DNA of 64,000 nucleotides from Litoditis marina (lineage: Eukaryota; Nematoda; Chromadorea; Rhabditida; Rhabditidae). Location: contig OZ038435.1 of assembly GCA_964036275.1 (NCBI GenBank), forward strand, positions 23,046,559 through 23,110,558. Direction: 5' to 3'. Every line of letters begins with the position of its first letter. The first letter of the stretch is position 1. Made by a program: the position numbers and the translations under genes. A model generated the notes under the pieces. That model was not told the DNA's origin and searched no databases. It saw only the letters and a program-made list of their open reading frames with translations. Shown here piece by piece: positions 10,876 to 24,108 of the stretch.

Positions 10876-12756
10876 GAGGTTCTTCCCAATTTCCCACGAG
10901 ACACGTGACTTAGTACACGCAGGGAGAACATAATTGTAATTGTCTAAACATGACCGATTTAATGTAGTAGGCCAGTGTTGATAAACCTTCTCTTACGTTA
11001 CTTTCATGAAGTTATATGTTACTCATTGAGAATAAATTGATGTTTCAAGGTTCCTCCCAATTTCCCACGAGAAACGTGACTTAGTACACGCAGGGAGAAC
11101 ATAATTGTAATTGTCTTAACATGACCGATTTAATGTAGTAGGCCAGTGTTGATAAACCATCTTATACGTTACCTTCATGAAGTAATATGTTACTCATTGA
11201 AAATAAATTGATGTCTCGAGGTTCCTCCCAATTTCCCACGAGACACGTGACTTAGTACACGCAGGGAGAACATAATTGTAATTGTCTTAACATGACCGAT
11301 TTAATGTAGTAGGCCAGTGTTGATAAATCATCTTATACGTTACCTTCATGAAGTTATATGTTACTCATTGAAAATAAATTGATGTCTCGAGGTTCCTCCC
11401 AATTTCCCACGAGAAACGTGACTTAGTACACGCAGGGAGAACATAATTGTAATTGTCTTAACATGACCGATTTAATGTAGTAGGCCAGTGTTGATAAACC
11501 ATCTTATACGTTACCTTCATGAAGTAATATGTTACTCATTGAAAATAAATTGATGTCTCGAGGTTCCTCCGAATTTCCCACGAGAAACGTGACTTAGTAC
11601 ACGCAGGGAGAACATAATTGTAATTGTCTAAACATGACCGATTTAATGTAGTAGGCCAGTGTTGATAAACCTTCTCTTACGTTACTTTCATGAAGTTATA
11701 TGTTACTCATTGAGAATAAATTGATGTTTCAAGGTTCCTCCCAATTTCCCACGAGAAACGTGACTTAGTACACGCAGGGAGAACATAATTGTAATTGTCT
11801 TAACATGACCGATTTAATGTAGTAGGCCAGTGTTGATAAACCATCTTATACGTTACCTTCATGAAGTAATATGTTACTCATTGAAAATAAATTGATGTCT
11901 CGAGGTTCCTCCCAATTTCCCACGAGACACGTGACTTAGTACACGCAGGGAGAACATAATTGTAATTGTCTTAACATGACCGATTTAATGTAGTAGGCCA
12001 GTGTTGATAAATCATCTTATACGTTACCTTCATGAAGTTATATGTTACTCATTGAAAATAAATTGATGTCTCGAGGTTCCTCCCAATTTCCCACGAGAAA
12101 CGTGACTTAGTACACGCAGGGAGAACATAATTGTAATTGTCTTAACATGACCGATTTAATGTAGTAGGCCAGTGTTGATAAACCATCTTATACGTTACCT
12201 TCATGAAGTAATATGTTACTCATTGAAAATAAATTGATGTCTCGAGGTTCCTCCGAATTTTCCACGAGAAACGTGACTTAGTACACGCAGGGAGAACATA
12301 ATTGTAATTGTCCTAACATGACCGATTTAATGTAGTAGGCCAGTGTTGATAAACCATCTTATACGTTACCTTCATGAAGTAATATGTTCCTCATTGAAAA
12401 TAAATTGATGTCTCGAGGTTCCTCCCAATTTCCCACGAGAAACGTGACTTAGTACACGCAGGGAGAACATAATTGTAATTGTCTTAACATGACCGATTTA
12501 ATGTAGTAGGCCAGTGTTGATAAACCATCTTATACGTTACCTTCATGAAGTAATATGTTACTCATTGAAAATAAATTGATGTCTCGAGGTTCCTCCCAAT
12601 TTCCCACGAGAAACGTGACTTAGTACACGCAGGGAGAACATAATTGTAATTGTCCTAACATGACCGATTTAATGTAGTAGGCCAGTGTTGATAAACCATC
12701 TTATACGTTACCTTCATGAAGTAATATGTTCCTCATTGAAAATAAATTGATGTCTC
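10876..12756 (+). repeat. 11-monomer higher-order repeat, copy 2
   Basis: Exactly 1881 bp = 11 x 171 between cttccc-start monomers at 10876 and 12757. It has the same monomer-type order as 5917-7789 and lies 4959 bp (29 x 171) downstream of that copy. A shorter interval (9680-10875, 7 monomers) precedes it and shares the first three monomer types. Confidence 0.82.
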
Positions 12757-13611
12757 GAGGTTCTTCCCAATTTCCCACGAGACACGTGACTTAGTACACG
12801 CAGGGAGAACATAATTGTAATTGTCTAAACATGACCGATTTAATGTAGTAGGCCAGTGTTGATAAACCTTCTCTTACGTTACTTTCATGAAGTTATATGT
12901 TACTCATTGAGAATAAATTGATGTTTCAAGGTTCCTCCCAATTTCCCACGAGAAACGTGACTTAGTACACGCAGGGAGAACATAATTGTAATTGTCTTAA
13001 AATGACCGATTTAATGTAGTAGGCCAGTGTTGATAAACCATCTTATACGTTACCTTCATGAAGTAATATGTTACTCATTGAAAATAAATTGATGTCTCGA
13101 GGTTCCTCCCAATTTCCCACGAGACACGTGACTTAGTACACGCAGGGAGAACATAATTGTAATTGTCTAAACATGACCGATTTAATGTAGTAGGCCAGTG
13201 TTGATAAACCTTCTCTTACGTTACTTTCATGAAGTTATATGTTACTCATTGAGAATAAATTGATGTTTCAAGGTTCTTCCCAATTTCCCACGAGACACGT
13301 GACTTAGTACACGCAGGGAGAACATAATTGTAATTGTCTAAACATGACCGATTTAATGTAGTAGGCCAGTGTTGATAAACCTTCTCTTACGTTACTTTCA
13401 TGAAGTTATATGTTACTCATTGAGAATAAATTGATGTTTCAAGGTTCCTCCCAATTTCCCACGAAAAACGTGACTTAGTACACGCAGGGAGAACATAATT
13501 GTAATTGTCTTAACATGACCGATTTAATGTAGTAGGCCAGTGTTGATAAATCATCTTATACGTTACCTTCATGAAGTTATATGTTACTCATTGAAAATAA
13601 ATTTATGTCTC

Positions 13612-14637
13612 GAGGTTCCTCCCAATTTCCCACGAGAAACGTGACTTAGTACACGCAGGGAGAACATAATTGTAATTGTCTTAACATGACCGATTTAATG
13701 TAGTAGGCCAGTGTTGATAAACCATCTTATACGTTACCTTCATGAAGTTATATGTTACTCATTGAAAATAAATTGATGTCTCGAGGTTCCTCCCAATTTC
13801 CCACGAGAAACGTGACTTAGTACACGCAGGGAGAACATAATTGTAATTGTCTTAACATGACCGATTTAATGTAGTAGGCCAGTGTTGATAAATCATCTTA
13901 TACGTTACCTTCATGAAGTAATATGTTCCTCATTGAAAATAAATTGATGTCTCGAGGTTCCTCCCAATTTCCCACGAGACACGTGACTTAGTACACGCAG
14001 GGAGAACATAATTGTAATTGTCTAAACATGACCGATTTAATGTAGTAGGCCAGTGTTGATAAACCTTCTCTTACGTTACTTTCATGAAGTTATATGTTAC
14101 TCATTGAGAGTAAATTGATGTTTCAAGGTTCCTCCCAATTTCCCACGAGAAACGTGACTTAGTACACGCAGGGAGAACATAATTGTAATTGTCTTAACAT
14201 GACCGATTTAATGTAGTAGGCCAGTGTTGATAAACCATCTTATACGTTACCTTCATGAAGTTATATGTTACTCATTGAAAATAAATTGATGTCTCGAGGT
14301 TCCTCCCAATTTCCCACGAGAAACGTGACTTAGTACACGCAGGGAGAACATAATTGTAATTGTCTTAACATGACCGATTTAATGTAGTAGGCCAGTGTTG
14401 ATAAATCATCTTATACGTTACCTTCATGAAGTAATATGTTCCTCATTGAAAATAAATTGATGTCTCGAGGTTCCTCCCAATTTCCCACGAGACACGTGAC
14501 TTAGTACACGCAGGGAGAACATAATTGTAATTGTCTAAACATGACCGATTTAATGTAGTAGGCCAGTGTTGATAAACCTTCTCTTACGTTACTTTCATGA
14601 AGTTATATGTTACTCATTGAGAGTAAATTGATGTTTC
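13612..14637 (+). repeat. Tandem duplication of a 3-monomer block (2 x 513 bp)
   Basis: 13612-14124 and 14125-14637 show the same order. First comes a gagaAacg/accatcttata/gaagttat unit, then a gagaAacg/atcatcttata/gttCctc unit, then a gagaCacg/tgtctAaac unit with the private variant gagagtaaattg (tcattgagag at 14101 and 14614). The offset is exactly 513 = 3 x 171. Confidence 0.88.
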
Positions 14638-17067
14638 AAGGTTCCTCCCAATTTCCCACGAGAAACGTGACTTAGTACACGCAGGGAGAACATAATTGTA
14701 ATTGTCTTAAAATGACCGATTTAATGTAGTAGGCCAGTGTTGATAAACCATCTTATACGTTACCTTCATGAAGTAATATGTTACTCATTGAAAATAAATT
14801 GATGCCTCGAGGTTCCTCCCAATTTCCCACGAGACACGTGACTTAGTACACGCAGGGAGAACATAATTGTAATTGTCTAAACATGACCGATTTAATGTAG
14901 TAGGCCAGTGTTGATAAACCTTCTCTTACGTTACTTTCATGAAGTTATATGTTACTCATTGAGAATAAATTGATGTTTCAAGGTTCCTCCCAATTTCCCA
15001 CGAGAAACGTGACTTAGTACACGCAGGGAGAACATAATTGTAATTGTCTTAACATGACCGATTTAATGTAGTAGGCCAGTGTTGATAAACCATCTTATAC
15101 GTTACCTTCATGAAGTAATATGTTACTCATTGAAAATAAATTGATGTCTCGAGGTTCCTCCCAATTTCCCACGAGACACGTGACTTAGTACACGCAGGGA
15201 GAACATAATTGTAATTGTCTTAACATGACCGATTTAATGTAGTAGGCCAGTGTTGATAAATCATCTTATACGTTACCTTCATGAAGTTATATGTTACTCA
15301 TTGAAAATAAATTGATGTCTCGAGGTTCCTCCCAATTTTCCACGAGAAACGTGACTTAGTACACGCAGGGAGAACATAATTGTAATTGTCTTAACATGAC
15401 CGATTTAATGTAGTAGGCCAGTGTTGATAAACCATCTTATACGTTACCTTCATGAAGTAATATGTTACTCATTGAAAATAAATTGATGTCTCGAGGTTCC
15501 TCCGAACTTCCCACGAGAAACGTGACTTAGTACACGCAGGGAGAACATAATTGTAATTGTCCTAACATGACCGATTTAATGTAGTAGGCCAGTGTTGATA
15601 AACCATCTTATACGTTACCTTCATGAAGTTATATGTTACTCATTGAAAATAAATTGATGTCTCGAGGTCCTCCTAATTTCCCACGAGAAACGTGACTTAG
15701 TACACGCAGGGAGAACATAATTGTAATTGTCTTAACATGACCGATTTAATGTAGTAGGCCAGTGTTGATAAACCATCTTATACGTTACCTTCATGAAGTA
15801 ATATGTTACTCATTGAAAATAAATTGATGTCTCGAGGTTCCTCCCAATTTCCCACGAGAAACGTGACTTAGTACACGCAGGGAGAACATAATTGTAATTG
15901 TCCTAACATGACCGATTTAATGTAGTAGGCCAGTGTTGATAAACCATCTTATACGTTACCTTCATGAAGTAATATGTTCCTCATTGAAAATAAATTGATG
16001 TCTCGAGGTTCCTCCCAATTTCCCACGAGACACGTGACTTAGTACACGCAGGGAGAACATAATTGTAATTGTCTAAACATGACCGATTTAATGTAGTAGG
16101 CCAGTGTTGATAAACTTTCTCTTACGTTACTTTCATGAAGTTATATGTTACTCATTGAGAATAAATTGATGTTTCAAGGTTCCTCCCAATTTCCCACGAG
16201 AAACGTGACTTAGTACACGCAGGGAGAACATAATTGTAATTGTCCTAACATGACCGATTTAATGTAGTAGGCCAGTGTTGATAAACCATCTTATACGTTA
16301 CCTTCATGAAGTAATATGTTACTCATTGAAAATAAATTGATGTCTCGAGGTTCCTCCCAATTTCCCACGAGAAACGTGACTTAGTACACGCAGGGAGAAC
16401 ATAATTGTAATTGTCCTAACATGACCGATTTAATGTAGTAGGCCAGTGTTGATAAACCATCTAATACGTTACCTTCATGAAGTAATATGTTCCTCATTGA
16501 AAATAAATTGATGTCTCGAGGTTCCTCCAATTTCCCACGAGACACGTGACTTAGTACACGCAGGGAGAACATAATTGTAATTGTCTAAACATTACCGATT
16601 TAATGTAGTAGGCCAGTGTTGATAAACCTTCTCTTACGTTACTTTCATGAAGTTATATGTTACTCATTGAGAATAAATTGATGTTTCAAGGTTCCTCCCA
16701 ATTTCCCACGAGAAACGTGACTTAGTACACGCAGGGAGAACATAATTGTAATTGTCTTAAAATGACCGATTTAATGTAGTAGGCCAGTGTTGATAAACCA
16801 TCTTATACGTTACCTTCATGAAGTAATATGTTACTCATTGAAAATAAATTGATGTCTCGAGGTTCCTCCCAATTTCCCACGAGACACGTGACTTAGTACA
16901 CGCAGGGAGAACATAATTGTAATTGTCTAAACATGACCGATTTAATGTAGTAGGCCAGTGTTGATAAACCTTCTCTTACGTTACTTTCATGAAGTTATAT
17001 GTTACTCATTGAGAATAAATTGATGTTTCAAGGTTCCTCCCAATTTCCCACGAGAAACGTGACTTAG

Positions 17068-17082
17068 GGTGACTCGCTAGGA
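17068..17082. other. Scrambled 15-bp patch replacing 10 bp of the conserved core
   Basis: Between gacttag (17061-17067) and gagaacat (17083-17090) the sequence is ggtgactcgctagga instead of the near-invariant tacacgcagg. This is the only gross replacement of the core I noticed among the monomers, and it adds 5 bp. It could be a templated repair scar or an assembly artefact. Confidence 0.85.
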
Positions 17083-17876
17083 GAGAACATAATTGTAATT
17101 GTCTTAACATGACCGATTTAATGTAGTAGGCCAGTGTGATAAACCATCTTATACGTTACCTTCATGAAGTAATATGTTACTCATTGAAAATAAATTGATG
17201 TCTCGAGGTTCCTCCCAATTTCCCACGAGAAACGTGACTTAGTACACGCAGGGAGAACATAATTGTAATTGTCCTAACATGACCGATTTAATGTAGTAGG
17301 CCAGTGTTGATAAACCATCTTATACGTTACCTTCATGAAGTAATATGTTCCTCATTGAAAATAAATTGATGTCTCGAGGTTCCTCCCAATTTCCCACGAG
17401 ACACGTGACTTAGTACACGCAGGGAGAACATAATTGTAATTGTCTAAACATGACCGATTTAATGTAGTAGGCCAGTGTTGATAAACCTTCTCTTACGTTA
17501 CTTTCATGAAGTTATATGTTATTCATTGAGAATAAATTGATGTTTCAAGGTTCCTCCCAATTTCCCACGAGAAACGTGACTTAGTACACGCAGGGAGAAC
17601 ATAATTGTAATTGTCTTAAAATGACCGATTTAATGTAGTAGGCCAGTGTTGATAAACCATCTTATACGTTACCTTCATGAAGTAATATGTTACTCATTGA
17701 AAATAAATTGATGTCTCGAGGTTCCTTCCAATTTCCCACGAGACACGTGACTTAGTACACGCAGGGAGAACATAATTGTAATTGTCTAAACATGACCGAT
17801 TTAATGTAGTAGGCCAGTGTTGATAAACCTTCTCTTACGTTACTTTCATGAAGTTATATGTTACTCATTGAGAATA

Positions 17877-20098
17877 AATTGATGTTTCAAGGTTCCTCCC
17901 AATTTCCCACGAGAAACGTGACTTAGTACACGCAGGGAGAACATAATTGTAATTGTCTTAACATGACCGATTTAATGTAGTAGGCCAGTGTTGATAAACC
18001 ATCTTATACGTTACCTTCATGAAGTAATATGTTACTCATTGAAAATAAATTGATGTCTCGAGGTTCCTCCCAATTTCCCACGAGACACGTGACATAGTAC
18101 ACGCAGGGAGAACATAATTGTAATTGTCTTAACATGACCGATTTAATGTAGTAGGCCAGTGTTGATAAATCATCTTATACGTTACCTTCATGAAGTTATA
18201 TGTTACTCATTGAAAATAAATTGATGTCTCGAGGTTCCTCCGAATTTCCCACGAGACACGTGACTTAGTACACGCAGGGAGAACATAATTGTAATTGTCT
18301 TAACATGATCGATTTAATGTAGTAGGCCAGTGTTGATAAACCATCTTATACGTTACCTTCATGAAGTAATATGTTACTCATTGAAAATAAATTGATGTCT
18401 CGAGGTTCCTCCCAATTTTCCACGAGACACGTGACTTAGTACACGCAGGGAGAACATAATTGTAATTGTCTTAACATGACCGATTTAATGTAGTAGGCCA
18501 GTGTTGATAAACCATCTTATACGTTACCTTCATGAAGTAATATGTTACTCATTGAAAATAAATTGATGTCTCGAGGTTCCTCCCAACTTCCCACGAGACA
18601 CGTGACATAGTACACGCAGGGAGAACATAATTGTAATTGTCTTAACATGACCGATTTAATGTAGTAGGCCAGTGTTGATAAATCATCTTATACGTTACCT
18701 TCATGAAGTTATATGTTACTCATTGGAATAAATTGATGTCTCGAGGTTCCTCCGAATTTCCCACGAGACACGTGACTTAGTACACGCAGGGAGAACATAA
18801 TTGTAATTGTCTTAACATGACCGATTTAATGTAGTAGGCCAGTGTTGATAAACCATCTTATACGTTACCTTCATGAAGTAATATGTTACTCATTGAAAAT
18901 AAATTGATGTCTCGAGGTTCCTCCCAATTTCCCACGAGGCACGTGACTTAGTACACGCAGGGAGAACATAATTGTAATTGTCTTAACATGACCGATTTAA
19001 TGTAGTAGGCCAGTGTTGATAAACCATCTTATACGTTACCTTCATGAAGTAATATGTTACTCATTGAAAATAAATTGATGTCTCGAGGTTCCTCCCAATT
19101 TCCCACGAGAAACGTGACTTAGTACACGCAGGGAGAACATAATTGTAATTGTCTTAACATGACCGATTTAATGTAGTAGGCCAGTGTTGATAAACCATCT
19201 TGTACGTTACCTTCATGAAGTAATATGTTACTCATTGAAAATAAATTGATGTCTCGAGGTTCCTCCGAATTTCCCACGAGAAACGTGACTTAGTACACGC
19301 AGGGAGAACATAATTGTAATTGTCCTAACATGACCGATTTAATGTAGTAGGCCAGTGTTGATAAACCATCTTATACGTTACGTTCATGAAGTAATATGTT
19401 CCTCATTGAAAATAAATTGATGTCTCGAGGTTCCTCCCAATTTCCCACGAGACACGTGACTTAGTACACGCAGGGAGAACATAATTGTAATTGTCTTAAC
19501 ATGACCGATTTAATGTAGTAGGCCAGTGTTGATAAATCATCTTATACGTTACCTTCATGAAGTTATATGTTACTCATTGAAAATAAATTGATGTCTCGAG
19601 GTTCCTCCTAATTTCCCACGAGAAACATGACTTAGTACACGCAGGGAGAACATAATTGTAATTGTCTTAACATGACCGATTAATGTAGTAGGCCAGTGTT
19701 GATAAACCATCTTATACGTTACCTTCATGAAGTTATATGTTACTCATTGAAAATAAATTGATGTCTCGAGGTTCCTCCCAATTTCCCACGAGACACGTGA
19801 CTTAGTACACGCAGGAAAAACATAATTGTAATTGTCTTAACATGACCGATTTAATGTAGTAGGCCAGTGTTGATAAACCATCTTATACGTTACCTTCATG
19901 AAGTAATATGTTACTCATTGAAAATAAATTGATGTCTCGAGGTTCCTCCCAATTTCCCACGAGACACGTGACTTAGTACACGCAGGGAGAACATAATTGT
20001 AATTGTCTAAACATGACCGATTTAATGTAGTAGGCCAGTGTTGATAAACCTTCTCTTACGTTACTTTCATGAAGTTATATGTTACTCATTGAGAATAA
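17877..20098 (+). repeat. 13-monomer higher-order repeat, copy 1 (about 2.22 kb)
   Basis: Shares a series of rare variants, in the same order, with 20099-22320: gtgacatag (two monomers), catgatcgat, caacttcccac, cattggaa, cttgtacg, ttacgttcatg, gagaaacatgac and gcaggaaaaaca. Offsets are 2222-2224 throughout. Differences are few, such as cgaggcacg at about 18937, a ttttcc variant at about 18418 and 1-bp deletions at about 18726 and 19680. The outer start is approximate. Confidence 0.92.
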
Positions 20099-22320
20099 AT
20101 TGATGTTTCAAGGTTCCTCCCAATTTCCCCACGAGAAACGTGACTTAGTACACGCAGGGAGAACATAATTGTAATTGTCTTAACATGACCGATTTAATGT
20201 AGTAGGCCAGTGTTGATAAACCATCTTATACGTTACCTTCATGAAGTAATATGTTACTCATTGAAAATAAATTGATGTCTCGAGGTTCCTCCCAATTTCC
20301 CACGAGACACGTGACATAGTACACGCAGGGAGAACATAATTGTAATTGTCTTAACATGACCGATTTAATGTAGTAGGCCAGTGTTGATAAATCATCTTAT
20401 ACGTTACCTTCATGAAGTTATATGTTACTCATTGAAAATAAATTGATGTCTCGAGGTTCCTCCGAATTTCCCACGAGACACGTGACTTAGTACACGCAGG
20501 GAGAACATAATTGTAATTGTCTTAACATGATCGATTTAATGTAGTAGGCCAGTGTTGATAAACCATCTTATACGTTACCTTCATGAAGTAATATGTTACT
20601 CATTGAAAATAAATTGATGTCTCGAGGTTCCTCCCAATTTCCCACGAGACACGTGACTTAGTACACGCAGGGAGAACATAATTGTAATTGTCTTAACATG
20701 ACCGATTTAATGTAGTAGGCCAGTGTTGATAAACCATCTTATACGTTACCTTCATGAAGTAATATGTTACTCATTGAAAATAAATTGATGTCTCGAGGTT
20801 CCTCCCAACTTCCCACGAGACACGTGACATAGTACACGCAGGGAGAACATAATTGTAATTGTCTTAACATGACCGATTTAATGTAGTAGGCCAGTGTTGA
20901 TAAATCATCTTATACGTTACCTTCATGAAGTTATATGTTACTCATTGGAAATAAATTGATGTCTCGAGGTTCCTCCGAATTTCCCACGAGACACGTGACT
21001 TAGTACACGCAGGGAGAACATAATTGTAATTGTCTTAACATGACCGATTTAATGTAGTAGGCCAGTGTTGATAAACCATCTTATACGTTACCTTCATGAA
21101 GTAATATGTTACTCATTGAAAATAAATTGATGTCTCGAGGTTCCTCCCAATTTCCCACGAGACACGTGACTTAGTACACGCAGGGAGAACATAATTGTAA
21201 TTGTCTTAACATGACCGATTTAATGTAGTAGGCCAGTGTTGATAAACCATCTTATACGTTACCTTCATGAAGTAATATGTTACTCATTGAAAATAAATTG
21301 ATGTCTCGAGGTTCCTCCCAATTTCCCACGAGAAACGTGACTTAGTACACGCAGGGAGAACATAATTGTAATTGTCTTAACATGACCGATTTAATGTAGT
21401 AGGCCAGTGTTGATAAACCATCTTGTACGTTACCTTCATGAAGTAATATGTTACTCATTGAAAATAAATTGATGTCTCGAGGTTCCTCCGAATTTCCCAC
21501 GAGAAACGTGACTTAGTACACGCAGGGAGAACATAATTGTAATTGTCCTAACATGACCGATTTAATGTAGTAGGCCAGTGTTGATAAACCATCTTATACG
21601 TTACGTTCATGAAGTAATATGTTCCTCATTGAAAATAAATTGATGTCTCGAGGTTCCTCCCAATTTCCCACGAGACACGTGACTTAGTACACGCAGGGAG
21701 AACATAATTGTAATTGTCTTAACATGACCGATTTAATGTAGTAGGCCAGTGTTGATAAATCATCTTATACGTTACCTTCATGAAGTTATATGTTACTCAT
21801 TGAAAATAAATTGATGTCTCGAGGTTCCTCCTAATTTCCCACGAGAAACATGACTTAGTACACGCAGGGAGAACATAATTGTAATTGTCTTAACATGACC
21901 GATTTAATGTAGTAGGCCAGTGTTGATAAACCATCTTATACGTTACCTTCATGAAGTTATATGTTACTCATTGAAAATAAATTGATGTCTCGAGGTTCCT
22001 CCCAATTTCCCACGAGACACGTGACTTAGTACACGCAGGAAAAACATAATTGTAATTGTCTTAACATGACCGATTTAATGTAGTAGGCCAGTGTTGATAA
22101 ACCATCTTATACGTTACCTTCATGAAGTAATATGTTACTCATTGAAAATAAATTGATGTCTCGAGGTTCCTCCCAATTTCCCACGAGACACGTGACTTAG
22201 TACACGCAGGGAGAACATAATTGTAATTGTCTAAACATGACCGATTTAATGTAGTAGGCCAGTGTTGATAAACCTTCTCTTACGTTACTTTCATGAAGTT
22301 ATATGTTACTCATTGAGAAT
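20099..22320 (+). repeat. 13-monomer higher-order repeat, copy 2 (about 2.22 kb)
   Basis: Immediate tandem partner of 17877-20098. Similarity stops at about 22321, where the tail changes from aaattgatgtttcaagg to aagttgatgtctcgagg, the mark of the next subarray. Only a handful of differences were seen by eye, so this duplication is recent. Confidence 0.92.
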
Positions 22321-23908
22321 AAGTTGATGTCTCGAGGTTCCTCCCATTTTCCAACGAGACACGTGACTTAGTACACGCAGGGAGAACATAATTGTAATTG
22401 TCTTAACATGACCGATTCAATGTAGTAGGCCAGTGTTGATAAACCTTCTCTTACGTTACCTTCATGAAGTTATATGTTACTCATTGAGAATAAGTTGATG
22501 TCTCGAGGTTTCTCCCAATTTCCCACGAGACACGTGACTTAGTACACGCAGGGAAAACATAATTGTAATTGTCTTAACATGACCGATTCAATGTAGTAGG
22601 CCAGTGTTGATGAACCTTCCCTTACGTTACTTTCATGAAGTTATATGTTACTCATTGAGAATAAGTTGATGTCTCGAGGTTCCTCCCAATTTCCCACGAG
22701 ACACGTGACTTAGTACACGCAGGGAGAACATAATTGTAATTGTCTTAACATGACCGATTAAATGTAGTAGGCCAGTGTTGATAAACCTTCTCTTACGTTA
22801 CTTTCATGAAGTTATATGTTACTCATTATGAATAAATTGATGTCTCGAGGTTCCTCCCAATTTCCCACGAGACACGTGACTTAGTACACGCAGGGAGAAC
22901 ATAATTGTAATTGTCTAAACATGACCGATTTAATGTAGTAGGCCAGTGTTGATAAACCTTCTCTTACGTTACTTTCATGAAGTTATATGTTACTCATTGA
23001 TAATAAATTGATGTTTCAAGGTTCCTCCCAATTTCCCACGAGAAACGTGACTTAGTACACGCAGGGAGAACATAATTGTAATTGTCTTAACATGACCGAT
23101 TTAATGTAGTAGGCCAGTGTTGATAAACCATCTTATACGTTACCTTAAAGTAATATGTTACTCATTGAAAAATAAATTGATGTCTCGAGGTTCCTCCCAA
23201 TTTCCCACGAGACACGTGACTTAGTACACGCAGGGAGAACATAATTGTAATTGTCTTAACATGACCGATTTAATGTAGTAGGCCAGTGTTGATAAATCAT
23301 CTTATACGTTACCTTCATGAAGTTATATGTTACTCATTGAAAATAAATTGATGTCTCGAGGTTTCTCCCAATTTCCCACGAACACGTGACTTAGTACACG
23401 CACAGAGAACATAATTGTAATTGTCTAAACATGACCGATTTAATGTAGTAGGCCAGTGTTGATAAACCTCTCTTACGTTACTTTCATGAAGTTATATGTT
23501 ACTCATTGAGAATAAGTTGATGTCTCGAGGTTCCTCCCAATTTCCCACGAGACACGTGACTTAGTACACGCAGGGAGAACATAATTGTAATTGTCTTAAC
23601 ATGACCGATTAAATGTAGTAGGCCAGTGTTGATAAACCTTCTCTTACGTTACTTTCATGAAGTTATATGTTACTCATTGAGAATAAATTGATGTCTCGAG
23701 GTTCCTCCCAATTTCCCACGAGACACGTGACTTAGTACACGCAGGGAGAACATAATTGTAATTGTCTAAACATGACCGATTTAATGTAGTAGGCCAGTGT
23801 TGATAAACCTTCTCTTACGTTACTTTCATGAAGTTATATGTTACTCATTGATAATAAATTGATGTTTCAAGGTTCCTCCCAATTTCCACGAGAAACGTGA
23901 CTTAGTAC
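22321..23908 (+). repeat. Transition subarray with 5-monomer duplication, cut by the gap
   Basis: Monomers switch to the gagaataagttgatgtctcgagg tail and to gattcaatg or gattaaatg variants. Two blocks, about 22503-23353 and 23354-23908, share ggtttctccc, gattaaatg (22756 and 23607, offset 851) and the private cattgataataaattg, in the same order. The second block is interrupted by the N run. A 3-bp net deletion (ttaccttaaag) lies at about 23143. Confidence 0.85.
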
Positions 23909-24108
23909 NNNNNNNNNNNNNNNNNNNNNNNNNNNNNNNNNNNNNNNNNNNNNNNNNNNNNNNNNNNNNNNNNNNNNNNNNNNNNNNNNNNNNNNNNNNN
24001 NNNNNNNNNNNNNNNNNNNNNNNNNNNNNNNNNNNNNNNNNNNNNNNNNNNNNNNNNNNNNNNNNNNNNNNNNNNNNNNNNNNNNNNNNNNNNNNNNNNN
24101 NNNNNNNN
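23909..24108. other. Assembly gap (200 N)
   Basis: Exactly 200 unknown bases. The left edge stops at monomer position 41 and the right edge resumes at about position 149, so an in-register gap would be about 107 bp or 107 + n x 171. The 200-bp length is therefore a placeholder typical of scaffolding, and the true amount of missing satellite is unknown. Confidence 0.95.

Larger units (their letters stand above)
4100..22320 (+). repeat. 171-bp satellite array, left subarray, downstream of the MITE
   Basis: Continues the array in the same orientation. Three main monomer backgrounds alternate. One is gagaCacg with atcatcttata and gaagttat. One is gagaAacg with accatcttata and gaagtaat, with or without the linked tgtcCtaac and gttCctc. 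The third is gagaCacg with tgtctAaac, ccttctctta, gaagttat and a gagaataaattgatgtttcaagg tail. Composite monomers exist, for example 685-855 and 4551-4721. None of the right-subarray classes (cacgacc, accagctc, cacaagacacg, gtaagtgtc, truncated unit) was found here. Confidence 0.95.
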
